64,000 nucleotides of DNA from NCBI RefSeq assembly GCF_018531465.1, contig NZ_JAHDTF010000018.1:168206-232205 (forward strand), given 5' to 3'. The notes under the pieces are model-generated. The model was given only the letters and a program-made list of their open reading frames with translations. It did no database searches and had not been told where the DNA came from. Source of the stretch: Sphaerisporangium fuscum (GTDB lineage Bacteria > Actinomycetota > Actinomycetes > Streptosporangiales > Streptosporangiaceae). The position numbers and the translations under genes are program-made. Within the stretch, counting starts at the first letter, position 1. Every line of letters begins with the position of its first letter. Below are positions 32,912-41,871 of this stretch, in pieces.

Positions 32912-34003
32912 GTGCTGACGAACACCGAAGACGCCGCCCGGGCGAAGATCATGGAGCGGGTCAGGCGATTGCTCGACCTCGCCGAACATCCCAACACGGG
33001 CGAGGAGGAAGCCGCCGTCGCCTCCGCGCACGCGGCCGCGCTGATGCTCCGGCACGGCCTGGACGCCGCCGCGGTACGGCGCGGATCCACCGGCCGCGGC
33101 GAGACCATCGACGGCATCGAGTTCGAGGTGTCCAACCGGGGCGGCCACGCCAGGGAACGCTGCTGGGCGCTCCACCTGGTCTGCGACGCCCTCGGCTGCA
33201 AGGGCGCCCAGCACTGGACCGGCGTCAGGGGCCGCGGCATCCGCGCCGCCAAGCGCGTCACCATGACGGTCATCGGCCCCGAGGCCGTCCTCGACAGCCT
33301 GCGGATCCTCCTGCCCTCCATCACCCTGCAGATGGAGAACCAGGTCGGCCCGGCTCTGCAACGTCACATGACCCGTCTGTCGGAGGCCACCTCGACGGGC
33401 CTCCTCGCGTCCCGCCCGGGCGAGGCCGCCTCAACGGGTACCTTCCCGCCGTATCGGGCCGAGGCCGCCTCAACGGATACCTTCCCCGGGGCCGAGGCCG
33501 CCTCTACCTCCCGGGCGTACCGGGCCGGGGCCGCCGATCAGAGCCCTGCCCGGCACGTCACGTCCCCCCTCGTGGACGTGATCGGTCGCGGCGACCGGAA
33601 CCGTTCCGCTCCGACGGGCAAAACGGACGCCCCCGGCACCTCCAGCATCATCGGCGCCGGGGCGGCCACCATCACCGCCGAGGAGAAGTACCGGCGCGCC
33701 CGGACCTCAACCGACTTCAGGCGGGCCTTCTACGTCGGGTTCGGCTCCGGCGTGTCGGCCAAGCTGCGGGAACGGGTGGCCGAGGTCGCCGAACAGGTCA
33801 AGGGCACAGGCGCCGAACTCGTCCTGCTGGACCGCACCGCGCTCGTCCAGGCGGAGTTCGATCGCCGCTTCCCGGGCCTCCGCCGCGCCCGCGCCACCCA
33901 ACTCGACCCGGACGGCTACGACACAGGCCTGCGAGCAGGCAGGCAAGCCGACCTGAACGACCGCAACCTCGGCACCATGCCGGCAGGCGAACTGGCTCCC
34001 TGA
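32912..34003 (+). CDS. DUF2786-containing protein with a repeated low-complexity linker
   Basis: A 363-residue cytoplasmic protein. Residues about 10-50 (IMERVRRLLDLAEHPNTGEE, AAALMLRHGLDAAAVR) match DUF2786. A conserved middle (ARERCWALHLVCDALGC, TMTVIGPEAVLDSLRILLPS) follows, then a variable Ser/Thr/Ala linker with three EAAST units, then a C-terminal domain with DFRRAFYVGFGSGVSAKLRE. Function unknown. The GTG at 32912 has GGGA 5 bases upstream; an ATG at 32876 would add 12 residues but has no ribosome site. Confidence 0.8.
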   Translation: MLTNTEDAARAKIMERVRRLLDLAEHPNTGEEEAAVASAHAAALMLRHGLDAAAVRRGSTGRGETIDGIEFEVSNRGGHARERCWALHLVCDALGCKGAQHWTGVRGRGIRAAKRVTMTVIGPEAVLDSLRILLPSITLQMENQVGPALQRHMTRLSEATSTGLLASRPGEAASTGTFPPYRAEAASTDTFPGAEAASTSRAYRAGAADQSPARHVTSPLVDVIGRGDRNRSAPTGKTDAPGTSSIIGAGAATITAEEKYRRARTSTDFRRAFYVGFGSGVSAKLRERVAEVAEQVKGTGAELVLLDRTALVQAEFDRRFPGLRRARATQLDPDGYDTGLRAGRQADLNDRNLGTMPAGELAP

Positions 34004-34448
34004 ACAAGGGGCGGGCAGAGCTTGGCACGTTGTCATCGCGTGGTGGCCGACCTCGCCCCAGGGGAGTGGCCGGCCTCGCCTCCGCCGGGAGCGTGAGCCT
34101 TCACCCTCACGTGCTCCTCACTTGGTACGGCACGTGGACGAGTAGTCGAACGTCACCCCTCCGAACGCACCAGCGCGGCCGGCCATCGGAGGGCAGTGAG
34201 GACCCACCCCGACCACCGCCGGGCAATGAAGACAGCGTCCGAACTCCACGACCACCGCCCTCCGAAAGCGAGCAGCCGAACTCCGCACCGACCACTACCG
34301 GGCAATGGAGCAAGCACAAACGCCCCTTCTTGCACCATCTGAACGCTTCCCTTCACACACTGGGCACAACAATTCCGGCAGACGCGCTCTCCCCTCTGAC
34401 TCGCTGGTTTACGTTGGTGGCACGGGGATCATCAGGCATCGGAGGGGC
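34004..34448. repeat. 445-bp gap with imperfect 79-bp direct repeats
   Basis: GACCACCGCCGGGCAATG at 34211-34228 recurs as GACCACTACCGGGCAATG at 34290-34307, and CCGAACTCC recurs inside. A 140-codon open frame covers it, but its Pro/Ser/Arg composition and lack of any domain argue against a gene. No clear promoter was seen. Confidence 0.4.
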
Positions 34449-36506
34449 GTGACCACCTTGTCACCGGAGGAAAAGGGAACGGGAGCGGTGTCCTCGGGGG
34501 CGCCGGCACTGCCGACCGGGACGGGACCTCTGTCACCGCAGTTCACGGGGATCAACCCGGCCCTGATGGACGGGTTCGTCGCCGAGATCGACCATGCGCG
34601 GGGCGTCATCGGCGAACGCACCGAAGCCATCCGGCGCGTCTTCGCCGCCAACGGCGTCCCGGCCACCTCCCTCAATCCCATAGCCGAGATCGAACACTGG
34701 CTCGACGAACGCCTCCCCGACCTCCGGCGCCGTAGCAGGCAGGCCCACGAACTGGCCAAACTCCCCTCCTGGGCCCCTGGCGGCGCCGGCGCCCTGCTGC
34801 CGTACGAGGAGAAGACCGTGCTCCCGGCGGCCGAGGCGCGACGCCTCGGCACCGACCTGGCATCCCAGTACAAGAGCATCAACCCGGACGCCTTCTTCGA
34901 CCCAGGACTGGACGAGAAGTACCAAAAGATCGTCAACGCCCTCGCCGCTCACAGCCACGACCCGGAGTTCACCACGGCCTTCTTCACCAGCCTCGGTCTG
35001 AACCGCACGATGCAACTCCCTGAGCGGCTACGGCGGGTCCTACAGGAAGGTGACCAGGAAGCCGTCGACACCGTCAGTCGGGCTTTGGGAACAGCCATCA
35101 GCGCCGGAGCCGCGGGCATGGCGGCTATCAGCAAAGGCCTTAAGGACAAAGCCGATAAATACGACGACCAGAAGGCGATCGGGGAGCTGCTTTCGGCGGG
35201 CCGCTTTCCCACTGAATGGCTTGCGCAAGTCGTCGCCACTCAGATCTTCACCCCCGGCGACAAGGCCACCGGTTCGGTCCTGACTCCCTACCTGCATGCG
35301 CTGGCGAACGACCCCGGTGCGGCCCGCCTGGCAATCAGCCTCGCGACCAGCGACAGCCCACTTCCGAGGGATGCGCTCGCGAAATTGTCAGCAGGCGGCC
35401 TGTTTCCCGTCGCCCTCGCCGACCGGCGGCCCAACCTAGTCGCATTCCTGAAGAACCTCAACGACCGAGCAGCAGTCGACGCCACCTCGGCTGACGCCTT
35501 CGGACGCGTACTCGCCGCCGCCTCCGGAGCCTACGACGAGAAGGACGGCCACCACAGCGACATGGCCGCCCGCTTCGCCTTCACCGTCATAACGACGGCA
35601 GACGGCTTGAAGCTGGCGGACCCGACCAGGATCCACCTGTCGGAGATCGCCGGAGCCTACGCCACCGAGATCACCGAGGGGGCGAACCTCAGCGACGTGA
35701 ACCATCTGCTGTCCAGCGCATACGGTAACTTTAAATCACAGATTCCCGGACTGAAGCCAGCCTTTCGCCTCAGCCCCGAGGACACCTACAAGTTCATCAG
35801 GACCTTCACCGACACAACGGAAAACCAGATGCCGTTCCGGGAGGGCATGGGAAATCTGGCACGTCGGCTGATCGACGCCGAGGTGCCCACGATGATGAAG
35901 AGCAAGGATACTACCCAACTGGATGACCTCTTCGCAGCACTAGGCAATGTGTCAGGCCTGCAACTCGCGGCCGAGAAGAAGTGGGGCAAGGCGAAGGACG
36001 ACGCAGCGGACGCATCCGATAAGACTTTCAGTACGATTTCCGGCAACACGTTAGGCGTATTCGGCCTCTTCGTCCCAGGCGCACAGGTCGGAGCGACACT
36101 TTGGACCGTACTGAGCGGCGTTTGGTCAGCTGCCGACACCTACAAGCCCGATCAGGAAAAAGAGGTCGAAAAGATCGAGAATACCGATAATCTTGAAACC
36201 CTCGGCCGTCAACACGCCATCGCTCAAGCCCTGATGGATGCAGGCTTTAAACCCAAGATCTCCCCACAGGACTACCAGGCAGCACACCCTAAGGCCGTCG
36301 CCATATCCGAGACGAACGGTCATCTGCGCCCCTTCGCCGATATCCTCAAGACAGGAAAGGGAGGCATCGAATCGCTCGACAGCTGGTTTCTAGATAATGG
36401 CGCAGACGACGACAAGAACTCGTTGGGTGGCGTCACCCGCTTTCTAGCAGATCGCTTTGACGGACGAAAAGATTACTCTCGAGATCGCGCACGCATGTTC
36501 GACTGA
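34449..36506 (+). CDS. Large DUF6571-like protein, possibly exported
   Basis: A 685-residue protein. The N-terminal 110 residues are helical (DGFVAEIDHARGVIGERTEA, LDERLPDLRRRSRQAHELAK), like WXG-type helices; residues 150-430 contain the DPEFTTAFFTSLGLNRTMQLP-like repeats that remind me of DUF6571 proteins (memory, not searched); a possible membrane hairpin lies near GVFGLFVPGAQVGATLWTVLSGVW. No signal peptide. The GTG at 34449 follows GGAGG (34441-34445). A WXG-type small gene and a lipoprotein gene are next to it, which together suggest a type VII-like secreted or surface complex. Confidence 0.6.
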   Translation: MTTLSPEEKGTGAVSSGAPALPTGTGPLSPQFTGINPALMDGFVAEIDHARGVIGERTEAIRRVFAANGVPATSLNPIAEIEHWLDERLPDLRRRSRQAHELAKLPSWAPGGAGALLPYEEKTVLPAAEARRLGTDLASQYKSINPDAFFDPGLDEKYQKIVNALAAHSHDPEFTTAFFTSLGLNRTMQLPERLRRVLQEGDQEAVDTVSRALGTAISAGAAGMAAISKGLKDKADKYDDQKAIGELLSAGRFPTEWLAQVVATQIFTPGDKATGSVLTPYLHALANDPGAARLAISLATSDSPLPRDALAKLSAGGLFPVALADRRPNLVAFLKNLNDRAAVDATSADAFGRVLAAASGAYDEKDGHHSDMAARFAFTVITTADGLKLADPTRIHLSEIAGAYATEITEGANLSDVNHLLSSAYGNFKSQIPGLKPAFRLSPEDTYKFIRTFTDTTENQMPFREGMGNLARRLIDAEVPTMMKSKDTTQLDDLFAALGNVSGLQLAAEKKWGKAKDDAADASDKTFSTISGNTLGVFGLFVPGAQVGATLWTVLSGVWSAADTYKPDQEKEVEKIENTDNLETLGRQHAIAQALMDAGFKPKISPQDYQAAHPKAVAISETNGHLRPFADILKTGKGGIESLDSWFLDNGADDDKNSLGGVTRFLADRFDGRKDYSRDRARMFD

Positions 36507-36509
36507 CAA

Positions 36510-36977
36510 CTACCCGATATCAAGGCACTGCGTTTCTCCACTGACAAGATACTCACCGTTTTTCGGTGAGCTGAGAATCAGAATTGTCTTCGTTGCCTTG
36601 TTCTGCACTCGGATAGGCTGACCCGGAGCCCCCGAAGAGATGATTTCGTATGGCGCCACTCTCTTAAGCGCGCCCAACAACGAATCTACGAGCGCATCCG
36701 GCCTTCTCTCAGGAAGATCTCGTCCTGATGCCGCAAACGTCTGCTTCGCCCTGTTGCCCGCACATGGAATGTTCCTGCCGCCTGCATCGGTTATAGCAAC
36801 ATCGTCCGCGTTTCGCTCCTTCAACAGCTGAAGGATGTGACTCTTCAAGATCTGACCGGCTTGAGTAGCGGTGGGGCCGTTGTCTGATGTGCAGGACGCC
36901 AAAGCCAGAGGCGTGAGCAATACCAGCATGGCTGCCTTACGACGCCAGGGCCTTAGGGGACTGGGCGGGACGAGCAT
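36510..36977 (-). CDS. Lipoprotein
   Basis: A 155-residue protein. A basic start (MLVPPSPLRPWRRKAAM) and a hydrophobic stretch end in the lipobox LALASC, so it should be anchored outside. The mature part has helices with LKSHILQLLKERNADDVAI and three further Cys. No family is recognised. GGAGG lies 8 bases before the ATG at 36977. Its stop is 3 bases from the convergent large protein gene and the WXG-type gene diverges upstream, so all three are physically grouped. Confidence 0.7.
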   Translation of the reverse strand: MLVPPSPLRPWRRKAAMLVLLTPLALASCTSDNGPTATQAGQILKSHILQLLKERNADDVAITDAGGRNIPCAGNRAKQTFAASGRDLPERRPDALVDSLLGALKRVAPYEIISSGAPGQPIRVQNKATKTILILSSPKNGEYLVSGETQCLDIG

Positions 36978-37097
36978 CCTCTTTGCCTCCACGTCTGGCC
37001 GGATCCTGGTTGCGCCCCACATAATCTCATTGAGAACCGCTGCGCCACCTAGTATCTACATCCTGACCGACCATCCCACCGCAGCAGGAGTTCGGCG

Positions 37098-37403
37098 TTG
37101 CCCGTCGACGATGATCTGGTGCCTAACCCGAGGCATCGTGACCTGGAGATAGCCCTCGCCACCGTGCGCGAACACGCCCATGTGCTGGAGACCGCCCTTG
37201 ATCCGGCGTGTGCGCACTTCGGTGGGCAGGCCGTGTGGGTGGGGCCGACCGCTCGGGCCTTCGGCGAGGAGTTGAACGGGCGCAGGGCACGGATCAAGAC
37301 AGCCGTTCAGCATGTGCTCGCGGAGCTTGAGGCCGAGCTACGATCCACTCCCCGCAAGGTCTCGCGGGCGACGGCGGCAGCCAGCACGGACGGCTGGTCA
37401 TAG
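37098..37403 (+). CDS. WXG100-like small helical protein
   Basis: A 101-residue protein with two helices joined at AVWVGPTARAFGEELNGRR, matching the W-x-G turn (W47-V-G49) of WXG100/ESX substrates and their actinobacterial relatives. Size is right for the family. The TTG at 37098 has AGGAG 7 bases upstream (37086-37090). No EssC/EccC ATPase is in the window, so secretion would depend on a type VII system elsewhere. Neighbouring large protein at 34449 may be its co-exported partner. Confidence 0.65.
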   Translation: MPVDDDLVPNPRHRDLEIALATVREHAHVLETALDPACAHFGGQAVWVGPTARAFGEELNGRRARIKTAVQHVLAELEAELRSTPRKVSRATAAASTDGWS

Positions 37404-37798
37404 TGATTCACCACTGGTCATAGCGATTCACAGGCTCGCCATGTCCCTGCTCGCTTGCCGTCTGCTCGGTCACCCCTAACAGGTGCCCTTTATGTACGTT
37501 CGCCAGCTTTACCACCGCAGACGGCGCCGACCTCGCCGTATCACCCCTCGCCGTCCCGGCGCCGAAAACTGGAACGCAGATGGGACGGGAGGAGCGCCCC
37601 TTCCCCCGCCTCTGACACGCTCTCCTTTCGGCGCCGAAATTGGAACGCCGGACCCGGCGAGCGGGACCCCCTTCCCCGCCTCGGCCATGCTCTTCCTATT
37701 GGCGCCGCGACGGCGGGAGGGGGTACGGCGAGATCGGCGCCCGTCTGCGGCGAAGAGCCGACGAAGCGCTGGGATATCACTGGCGAGGGGACAGCCAA
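37404..37798. repeat. 395-bp gap with two sets of tandem repeats
   Basis: CTGGTCATAGYGATTCAC occurs at 37394-37411 and 37414-37431. A larger imperfect duplication of about 72 bp follows: GGCGCCGAAAACTGGAACGC at 37558-37577 and GGCGCCGAAATTGGAACGC at 37630-37648, each followed by a C-rich CTTCCCCCGCCTC-type stretch, with a third partial GGCGCCG at 37701. No gene is supported here. Confidence 0.6.
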
Positions 37799-39058
37799 TC
37801 AGCCCCTAGCTAGGGATCCCGCTGGCAGCGTTGTCGGATTCGGGACTCTTAGTTCGGACAGGGCCTCTTGCCAGTCGGCTGTCACCGATCCGGAAGTGGC
37901 GAGAAGGGCGTCGAACTCGTGGGCGCGTACCACCACGACATGGCTGGGGCAGGTGGAGGGATCACGGATGGCGGCGGTGGCGATGTGGCATGCCTCTTCG
38001 ATCTCTCCTGCCTTGACGAGAGCACACGCATAGGCGAAACGCACCAATGCAGGATCGGCGTTGTCCGTAGGGTCATACGCGGCAAGCGCACGCGTCGCCG
38101 CGTCGGCCGTTCCTTCTAGGTCGCCGAGGTCCGCACGGCCTCGCGTCTCGTAGAACATCTGCCTTTGCGGCTGAAAGGACAGGGCGCCTGACTGTTGATG
38201 AGCCGGCTCACATCGTTCAAGGGTCGTACGCGACCTGCTGATCGCGCGTTCGAAGGCGTCGCGATCGCCCAGGGAAGCGTGTGCGAGCGCCGCGAAGCCC
38301 CACATCCATGCGATTGCCGGAGTGGCGCCCGTGACCTGTTCCAGGCGAGGTGTGACCAGCGCCAGTACGCCCGGCGCGTCGCCCGAATAGGTCGGTAGGA
38401 GGGCCGTGTTCGCCAACGCCAGGTCGGATAGACGTTGGTCTCCGGCTTCCTCAGCCGCCCTGGTGGCCGCGGCGTACCAACGGCGCGCCAGAGGGAACTG
38501 GTTGGCGCAGAACATCGCCACACCGACCACGAGAGAAAGGCTGGCGCCGACGCGTACGAGGCGACGCTGAGCATCCGTGAGCTGCCGATGTGCAAGGAGT
38601 TCCCGAATGCTCGTCAGGCACAATAGCGTCTCGGGAAGAACACTTGCCGGGTGGGCCTTCTCCATTTTCTGGGCGAGCCGGTCGACTGCTGACTCCAGAT
38701 AGAGGAGCCGGGCCTCGCCGACATTGCTCGAATCCAGCGCCTGCTCGAACAGGTCCGGGCCGCGGAGGATGCTTTCTGTCAGGCCCAGGGCCATGGTGGT
38801 GGCGCCGAGTTGGAAGACTTCTCTTCTGTTCGTGGCCGCCTCCCGGGGGTCGGGGCGCGTTTGCTGGACGCCGGGATCCTCGCCTCCAGGGTCATACGGC
38901 GCGAGCAGTTCCGCAACCGTGTGCCCGGGAAACATGCGCTCCAGCACCCGGCAGTGGTCGGCGTGCGGTTTGGTCTTCAGGTGCCCTTTCAGCCACCGCC
39001 CGTACGCCTCCCGGCTGGGCGACGACCCGACCAGTCGCCGGTCGACACTGCGCGCCAC
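37799..39058 (-). CDS. TPR-type regulator-like protein with N-terminus cut by an amber codon
   Basis: A 419-residue open frame from a GTG at 39058. It contains APSREAYGRWL-like SSPSREAYGRWLKGHL and DHCRVLERMFPGHTVAELL, the second half of the N-terminal domain of a common actinobacterial regulator family, then helical TPR-like repeats (residues about 100-400). The same frame continues upstream to an ATG at 39145 giving MPGRQTLLRVLLM, a TAG at 39106-39104, then RHQETHRAFCLEYDKVARS. Homologs (memory) have Gln there, so a CAG-to-TAG change is likely. Either translation restarts at 39058 or the gene is non-functional. Confidence 0.7.
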   Translation of the reverse strand: MARSVDRRLVGSSPSREAYGRWLKGHLKTKPHADHCRVLERMFPGHTVAELLAPYDPGGEDPGVQQTRPDPREAATNRREVFQLGATTMALGLTESILRGPDLFEQALDSSNVGEARLLYLESAVDRLAQKMEKAHPASVLPETLLCLTSIRELLAHRQLTDAQRRLVRVGASLSLVVGVAMFCANQFPLARRWYAAATRAAEEAGDQRLSDLALANTALLPTYSGDAPGVLALVTPRLEQVTGATPAIAWMWGFAALAHASLGDRDAFERAISRSRTTLERCEPAHQQSGALSFQPQRQMFYETRGRADLGDLEGTADAATRALAAYDPTDNADPALVRFAYACALVKAGEIEEACHIATAAIRDPSTCPSHVVVVRAHEFDALLATSGSVTADWQEALSELRVPNPTTLPAGSLARG

Positions 39059-39145
39059 CTTGTCGTACTCCAGGCAGAACGCCCGGTGCGTCTCCTGGTG
39101 ACGCTACATCAGCAACACCCTCAACAGGGTCTGTCGGCCAGGCAT

Positions 39146-39549
39146 CGGTGACACCTTTCCGTGATCGATCGACTACTCAAAGCGATGACCTTCTCACCGT
39201 AAAGCCCGTTGGCACCGAGTTCAGCCTTCTTTACGCCCAAGGCATAGAGAAGACACACCGACGACCATCCAACGACCTGTCGCTTCTCCCCTGGAGCGGC
39301 AGTTGAGGTCTCAAGAAGCACGAGATCTCGACCGGCGATACGACGCGGCCGCCCCGACATCCTGATCGCGCAGGCCGTGCCGGACCTGTTCGGTGTCACC
39401 GTCTGGAACGGCGGTCTGTGGCCAGCCGATCATCACGATGAGCTGCGGCGTCTCGTGACGTACCGATTCTCGCCATTATGACTTCAAGGCGACACTCGCA
39501 ACGGACTCCGCGAAGACGTCGCGCTGGATATTGCGACAGATCTTGCTTC
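39146..39549. other. 404-bp gap with a possible coding remnant
   Basis: On the plus strand a frame ending TGA at 39479-39481 reads RPDILIAQAVPDLFGVTVWN then GGLWPADHHDELRRLV, which looks protein-like but has no start and no family I recognise. It may be the end of a decayed gene. Nothing else is supported; the region carries the promoter for the TPR gene. Confidence 0.3.
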
Positions 39550-40473
39550 TCAACGAGACAAGGTGTCCTTGCGAATCGTCTTTTCGTTCACGTCTTTAAT
39601 GGTCAGACTCACGCTCTTACTGTCGCGAGCGATCAATGTCCAGATTCCATTACGGTCGCAAGTCGAACCGCCGGCCACTAGAGTCGCGCCATCCTCGGCG
39701 GTATGAATAGGAGCAAAGACGCATACATCGCTGGACGATCGAACGCTTCCCGACAACCCTGGAGTGTTGTTATCCAGCACGAACTCCAGTCCACTCTTAC
39801 TCGTCCAGGAGCCGACGATTGAATCGGGTAGGCGAAACGAACCGCCGTCAGGCTCCCTTTGAAGCGTGATTACTTGATCCATGATACGTAGATCGAGTTG
39901 ACCGTTTGCTCCCTTTCGGAACTCCAAGGTACCATCTGAACACCCGCTGGATTTATCGAGGTGCTCCTGCGTCACCAGCCATCCTCCGCTCATCTCTCGC
40001 GGAACGATGGATCCAGAGCAATCATGCAAGGGATAATCGACGCGCCCGTTATGCCAGCCGGAGATGAGGGAGACTCGCACCACATACAGTTGATCAGTTC
40101 CCTCGAGGCGACCATACCCTACCCAATTTCCGGATAATATCTCCGGAACAACGACACGCGGCATCAATTGCAAGAAGACGGCATAGATGGATACCGCAAA
40201 CATAACAATGAATAAGAGAACTGACGTCACAACGAGCCAGATGACCAACCTATTTCTTTTTCGGCCAACTGGTGCATGTATCACGTATTGATGATGGGGA
40301 CGTGCGTAACGTGGTACAGGCCCTGGCCCGCCTGATGGCGGGGGCCAGTGAAACTGACGTGGCGGAACGTGATGAGCCGCTCGATTCGTGTGCGACTCAC
40401 TTTCCATTGGCGACGGAAAAGCTTCCTGCCATGAAGGAATTACGTCGGTTCGCGACATATCCCAAGGGTCCAC
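39550..40473 (-). CDS. Membrane-anchored protein with extracytoplasmic domain
   Basis: A 307-residue protein. An N-terminal Pro/His-rich cytoplasmic part (75 residues, PPRQFHWPPPSGGPGPVPRY) precedes one helix (LVIWLVVTSVLLFIVMFAVSIY), then about 200 outer residues with paired Cys, GNWVGYGRLEGTDQLYVVRV and SWTSKSGLEFVLDN, beta-rich with two similar 'GxW' units. Function unknown. The gene is unusually A/T-rich for this window (23 G/C of 60 at 40201-40260), pointing to transfer. A GTG at 40473 has AGGAG upstream; ATG 40458 has none. Confidence 0.7.
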   Translation of the reverse strand: MDPWDMSRTDVIPSWQEAFPSPMESESHTNRAAHHVPPRQFHWPPPSGGPGPVPRYARPHHQYVIHAPVGRKRNRLVIWLVVTSVLLFIVMFAVSIYAVFLQLMPRVVVPEILSGNWVGYGRLEGTDQLYVVRVSLISGWHNGRVDYPLHDCSGSIVPREMSGGWLVTQEHLDKSSGCSDGTLEFRKGANGQLDLRIMDQVITLQREPDGGSFRLPDSIVGSWTSKSGLEFVLDNNTPGLSGSVRSSSDVCVFAPIHTAEDGATLVAGGSTCDRNGIWTLIARDSKSVSLTIKDVNEKTIRKDTLSR

Positions 40474-40560
40474 CCTCTCCTGCCTAGAATGGCCAGGGTG
40501 AGAGGCGTGCGAAGTGGCCGACTCGGACGGGCCCGGGAACGCCCCCGATTCGGCACCACC

Positions 40561-40827
40561 TCAGGGATCGTTAAGGAAGATCTCCTCTGGTTCGATATCC
40601 CCTGCCCTGAAGTTGTCGCACTCGACCCGATTATTTAAGAGTGCATCCTTGGCAGCGTTGAGCAAACGCATATTTTTTTCACTGTCGGCGTCGAGATTCT
40701 TGTCGGGATGCCACTTGGCCGCTTGCTTGCGGAATGCTGTCCTTATCGCGTCGTCCGAGCTTTCTTGAGATACCCCGAGGAGCTCATATGCATCGCGCCC
40801 ATCAAGATCTCTGAATCTCTCGTTCAC
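40561..40827 (-). CDS. Small J-domain protein
   Basis: An 88-residue protein that is almost only a J domain: DAYELLGVSQESSDDAIRTA then FRKQAAKWHPDKN with the HPD tripeptide that stimulates DnaK. It lacks the Gly/Phe, zinc and C-terminal domains of DnaJ, so it should recruit a Hsp70 to a specific partner. The gene begins 4 bases after the upstream stop, so that unknown protein is the likely partner. Codon use is less GC-biased than in core genes. Confidence 0.88.
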   Translation of the reverse strand: MNERFRDLDGRDAYELLGVSQESSDDAIRTAFRKQAAKWHPDKNLDADSEKNMRLLNAAKDALLNNRVECDNFRAGDIEPEEIFLNDP

Positions 40828-40831
40828 GCCT

Positions 40832-41560
40832 TCATCTCCCGATACGACGAGTCACCGATGCGCGATAGCAGATCAGGGACCAGTGCGCAGTGGAGGGCGA
40901 ATGCCCGGCTGGGATCATGCGCCTCCCTATTGCCATCGTCACGTCGTGATGGCCGGCCAGATACAGCATGAACGGATCAAGATTGTTGTCGTATCCCTCA
41001 TAATACCAATCGTGATCTTTTATGCCCTGGCTCTCGATGAACGGGGCCTGCAGCAGCTCCTGTGCCCCAGGGGGAAGGTTTCCCAGCTTCCCTCTGACGC
41101 TTTCACTGATCCCATAATCGCAAGACAAAGAAGAGCGCTGTTGTATATTATGAGACATCTGGTTCAAGTGCGGCCGATGCTCGATATGCATACGCCGGAA
41201 ACTGACGGGATCGAACAGATAGGCGCTGATGGCGTATACCGGCCGATGTTCGGTATTGAGCCGGGGCTCGGCGATACTCAATCCGTGTTCACCGAATACC
41301 ACGGCTCTGGATCGATTGTCGGGGTCGGCCGGGTCGGTGGTCGCGAACCACCCTAAGACCTGGCCCGATAATTCCAACAGCCGTTGTCTCACGCGTCCGC
41401 TGAGTGAGTTCCAGCAGGCGTCACGAAGCGGCTTGCCGTGCTCCAGTCCCATAGAACCCGCTTGGTGAATGGGGATCGCCGGAGATCTCTGGGCCGGCAA
41501 GGCCTGTCCCCGAGAGTGAGGCGGCATGGCATCGGATGGAACAGCGGGCAAGTAATCCAC
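40832..41560 (-). CDS. Unknown protein paired with the J-domain gene
   Basis: A 242-residue soluble protein that I do not recognise. Segments that may be structural are SGRVRQRLLELSGQVLGWFA, RSRAVVFGEHGLSIAEPR, YAISAYLFDPVSFRRMHIEH and DPFMLYLAGHHDVTMAIGRR. No membrane helix. The GTG at 41560 has GGAGG 8 bases upstream. It is first of a two-gene unit with the J-domain protein 4 bases behind, suggesting a client or a chaperone-delivered effector. It sits in the accessory island next to nuclease-like and defence genes. Confidence 0.6.
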   Translation of the reverse strand: MDYLPAVPSDAMPPHSRGQALPAQRSPAIPIHQAGSMGLEHGKPLRDACWNSLSGRVRQRLLELSGQVLGWFATTDPADPDNRSRAVVFGEHGLSIAEPRLNTEHRPVYAISAYLFDPVSFRRMHIEHRPHLNQMSHNIQQRSSLSCDYGISESVRGKLGNLPPGAQELLQAPFIESQGIKDHDWYYEGYDNNLDPFMLYLAGHHDVTMAIGRRMIPAGHSPSTAHWSLICYRASVTRRIGR

Positions 41561-41871
41561 AGATCAAGCCTCCGGCGAGTCAGAGAGACAGAAGGGTGAT
41601 CGTAAGTGTCGTATGAATCGCTTGTCTCCGCCACCTCAGGACGATCGGAGGGACTCTACGTACTCGGCGAGCAACCGCCCATGCAGTCACTCGCGGCATG
41701 TCACTGGTCGAGGCTCATGCAGGTGGGCACGGCTGTTCCAAGGCGTTGATCTGAGCCAGGCCGGGCTCGGTGAGTAGATCGCAATTTGATCACGCTGGGG
41801 CGTTCTTCCTCGGCTGAGACGAAGCTCCGACTCCAGGTCTTTCAAGAAGCGGAAAAGGCTTGTACGGTGGG
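41561..41871. other. 311-bp gap between divergent genes
   Basis: No gene is supported. Short stretches on the minus strand (for example LLTEPGLAQINALEQPC near 41740-41790) look like a decayed coding fragment but carry no start. It must hold the promoters of the J-domain unit and of the DUF4365 gene. Confidence 0.3.

Noticed and set aside
34030..34452. 140-codon open frame before the large protein
   Set aside because: Low-complexity Pro/Ser/Arg sequence over imperfect DNA repeats and no domain; not annotated as a gene.
39121..39399. 92-codon minus-strand frame
   Set aside because: Overlaps the original start region of the TPR regulator in another frame, with no domain.
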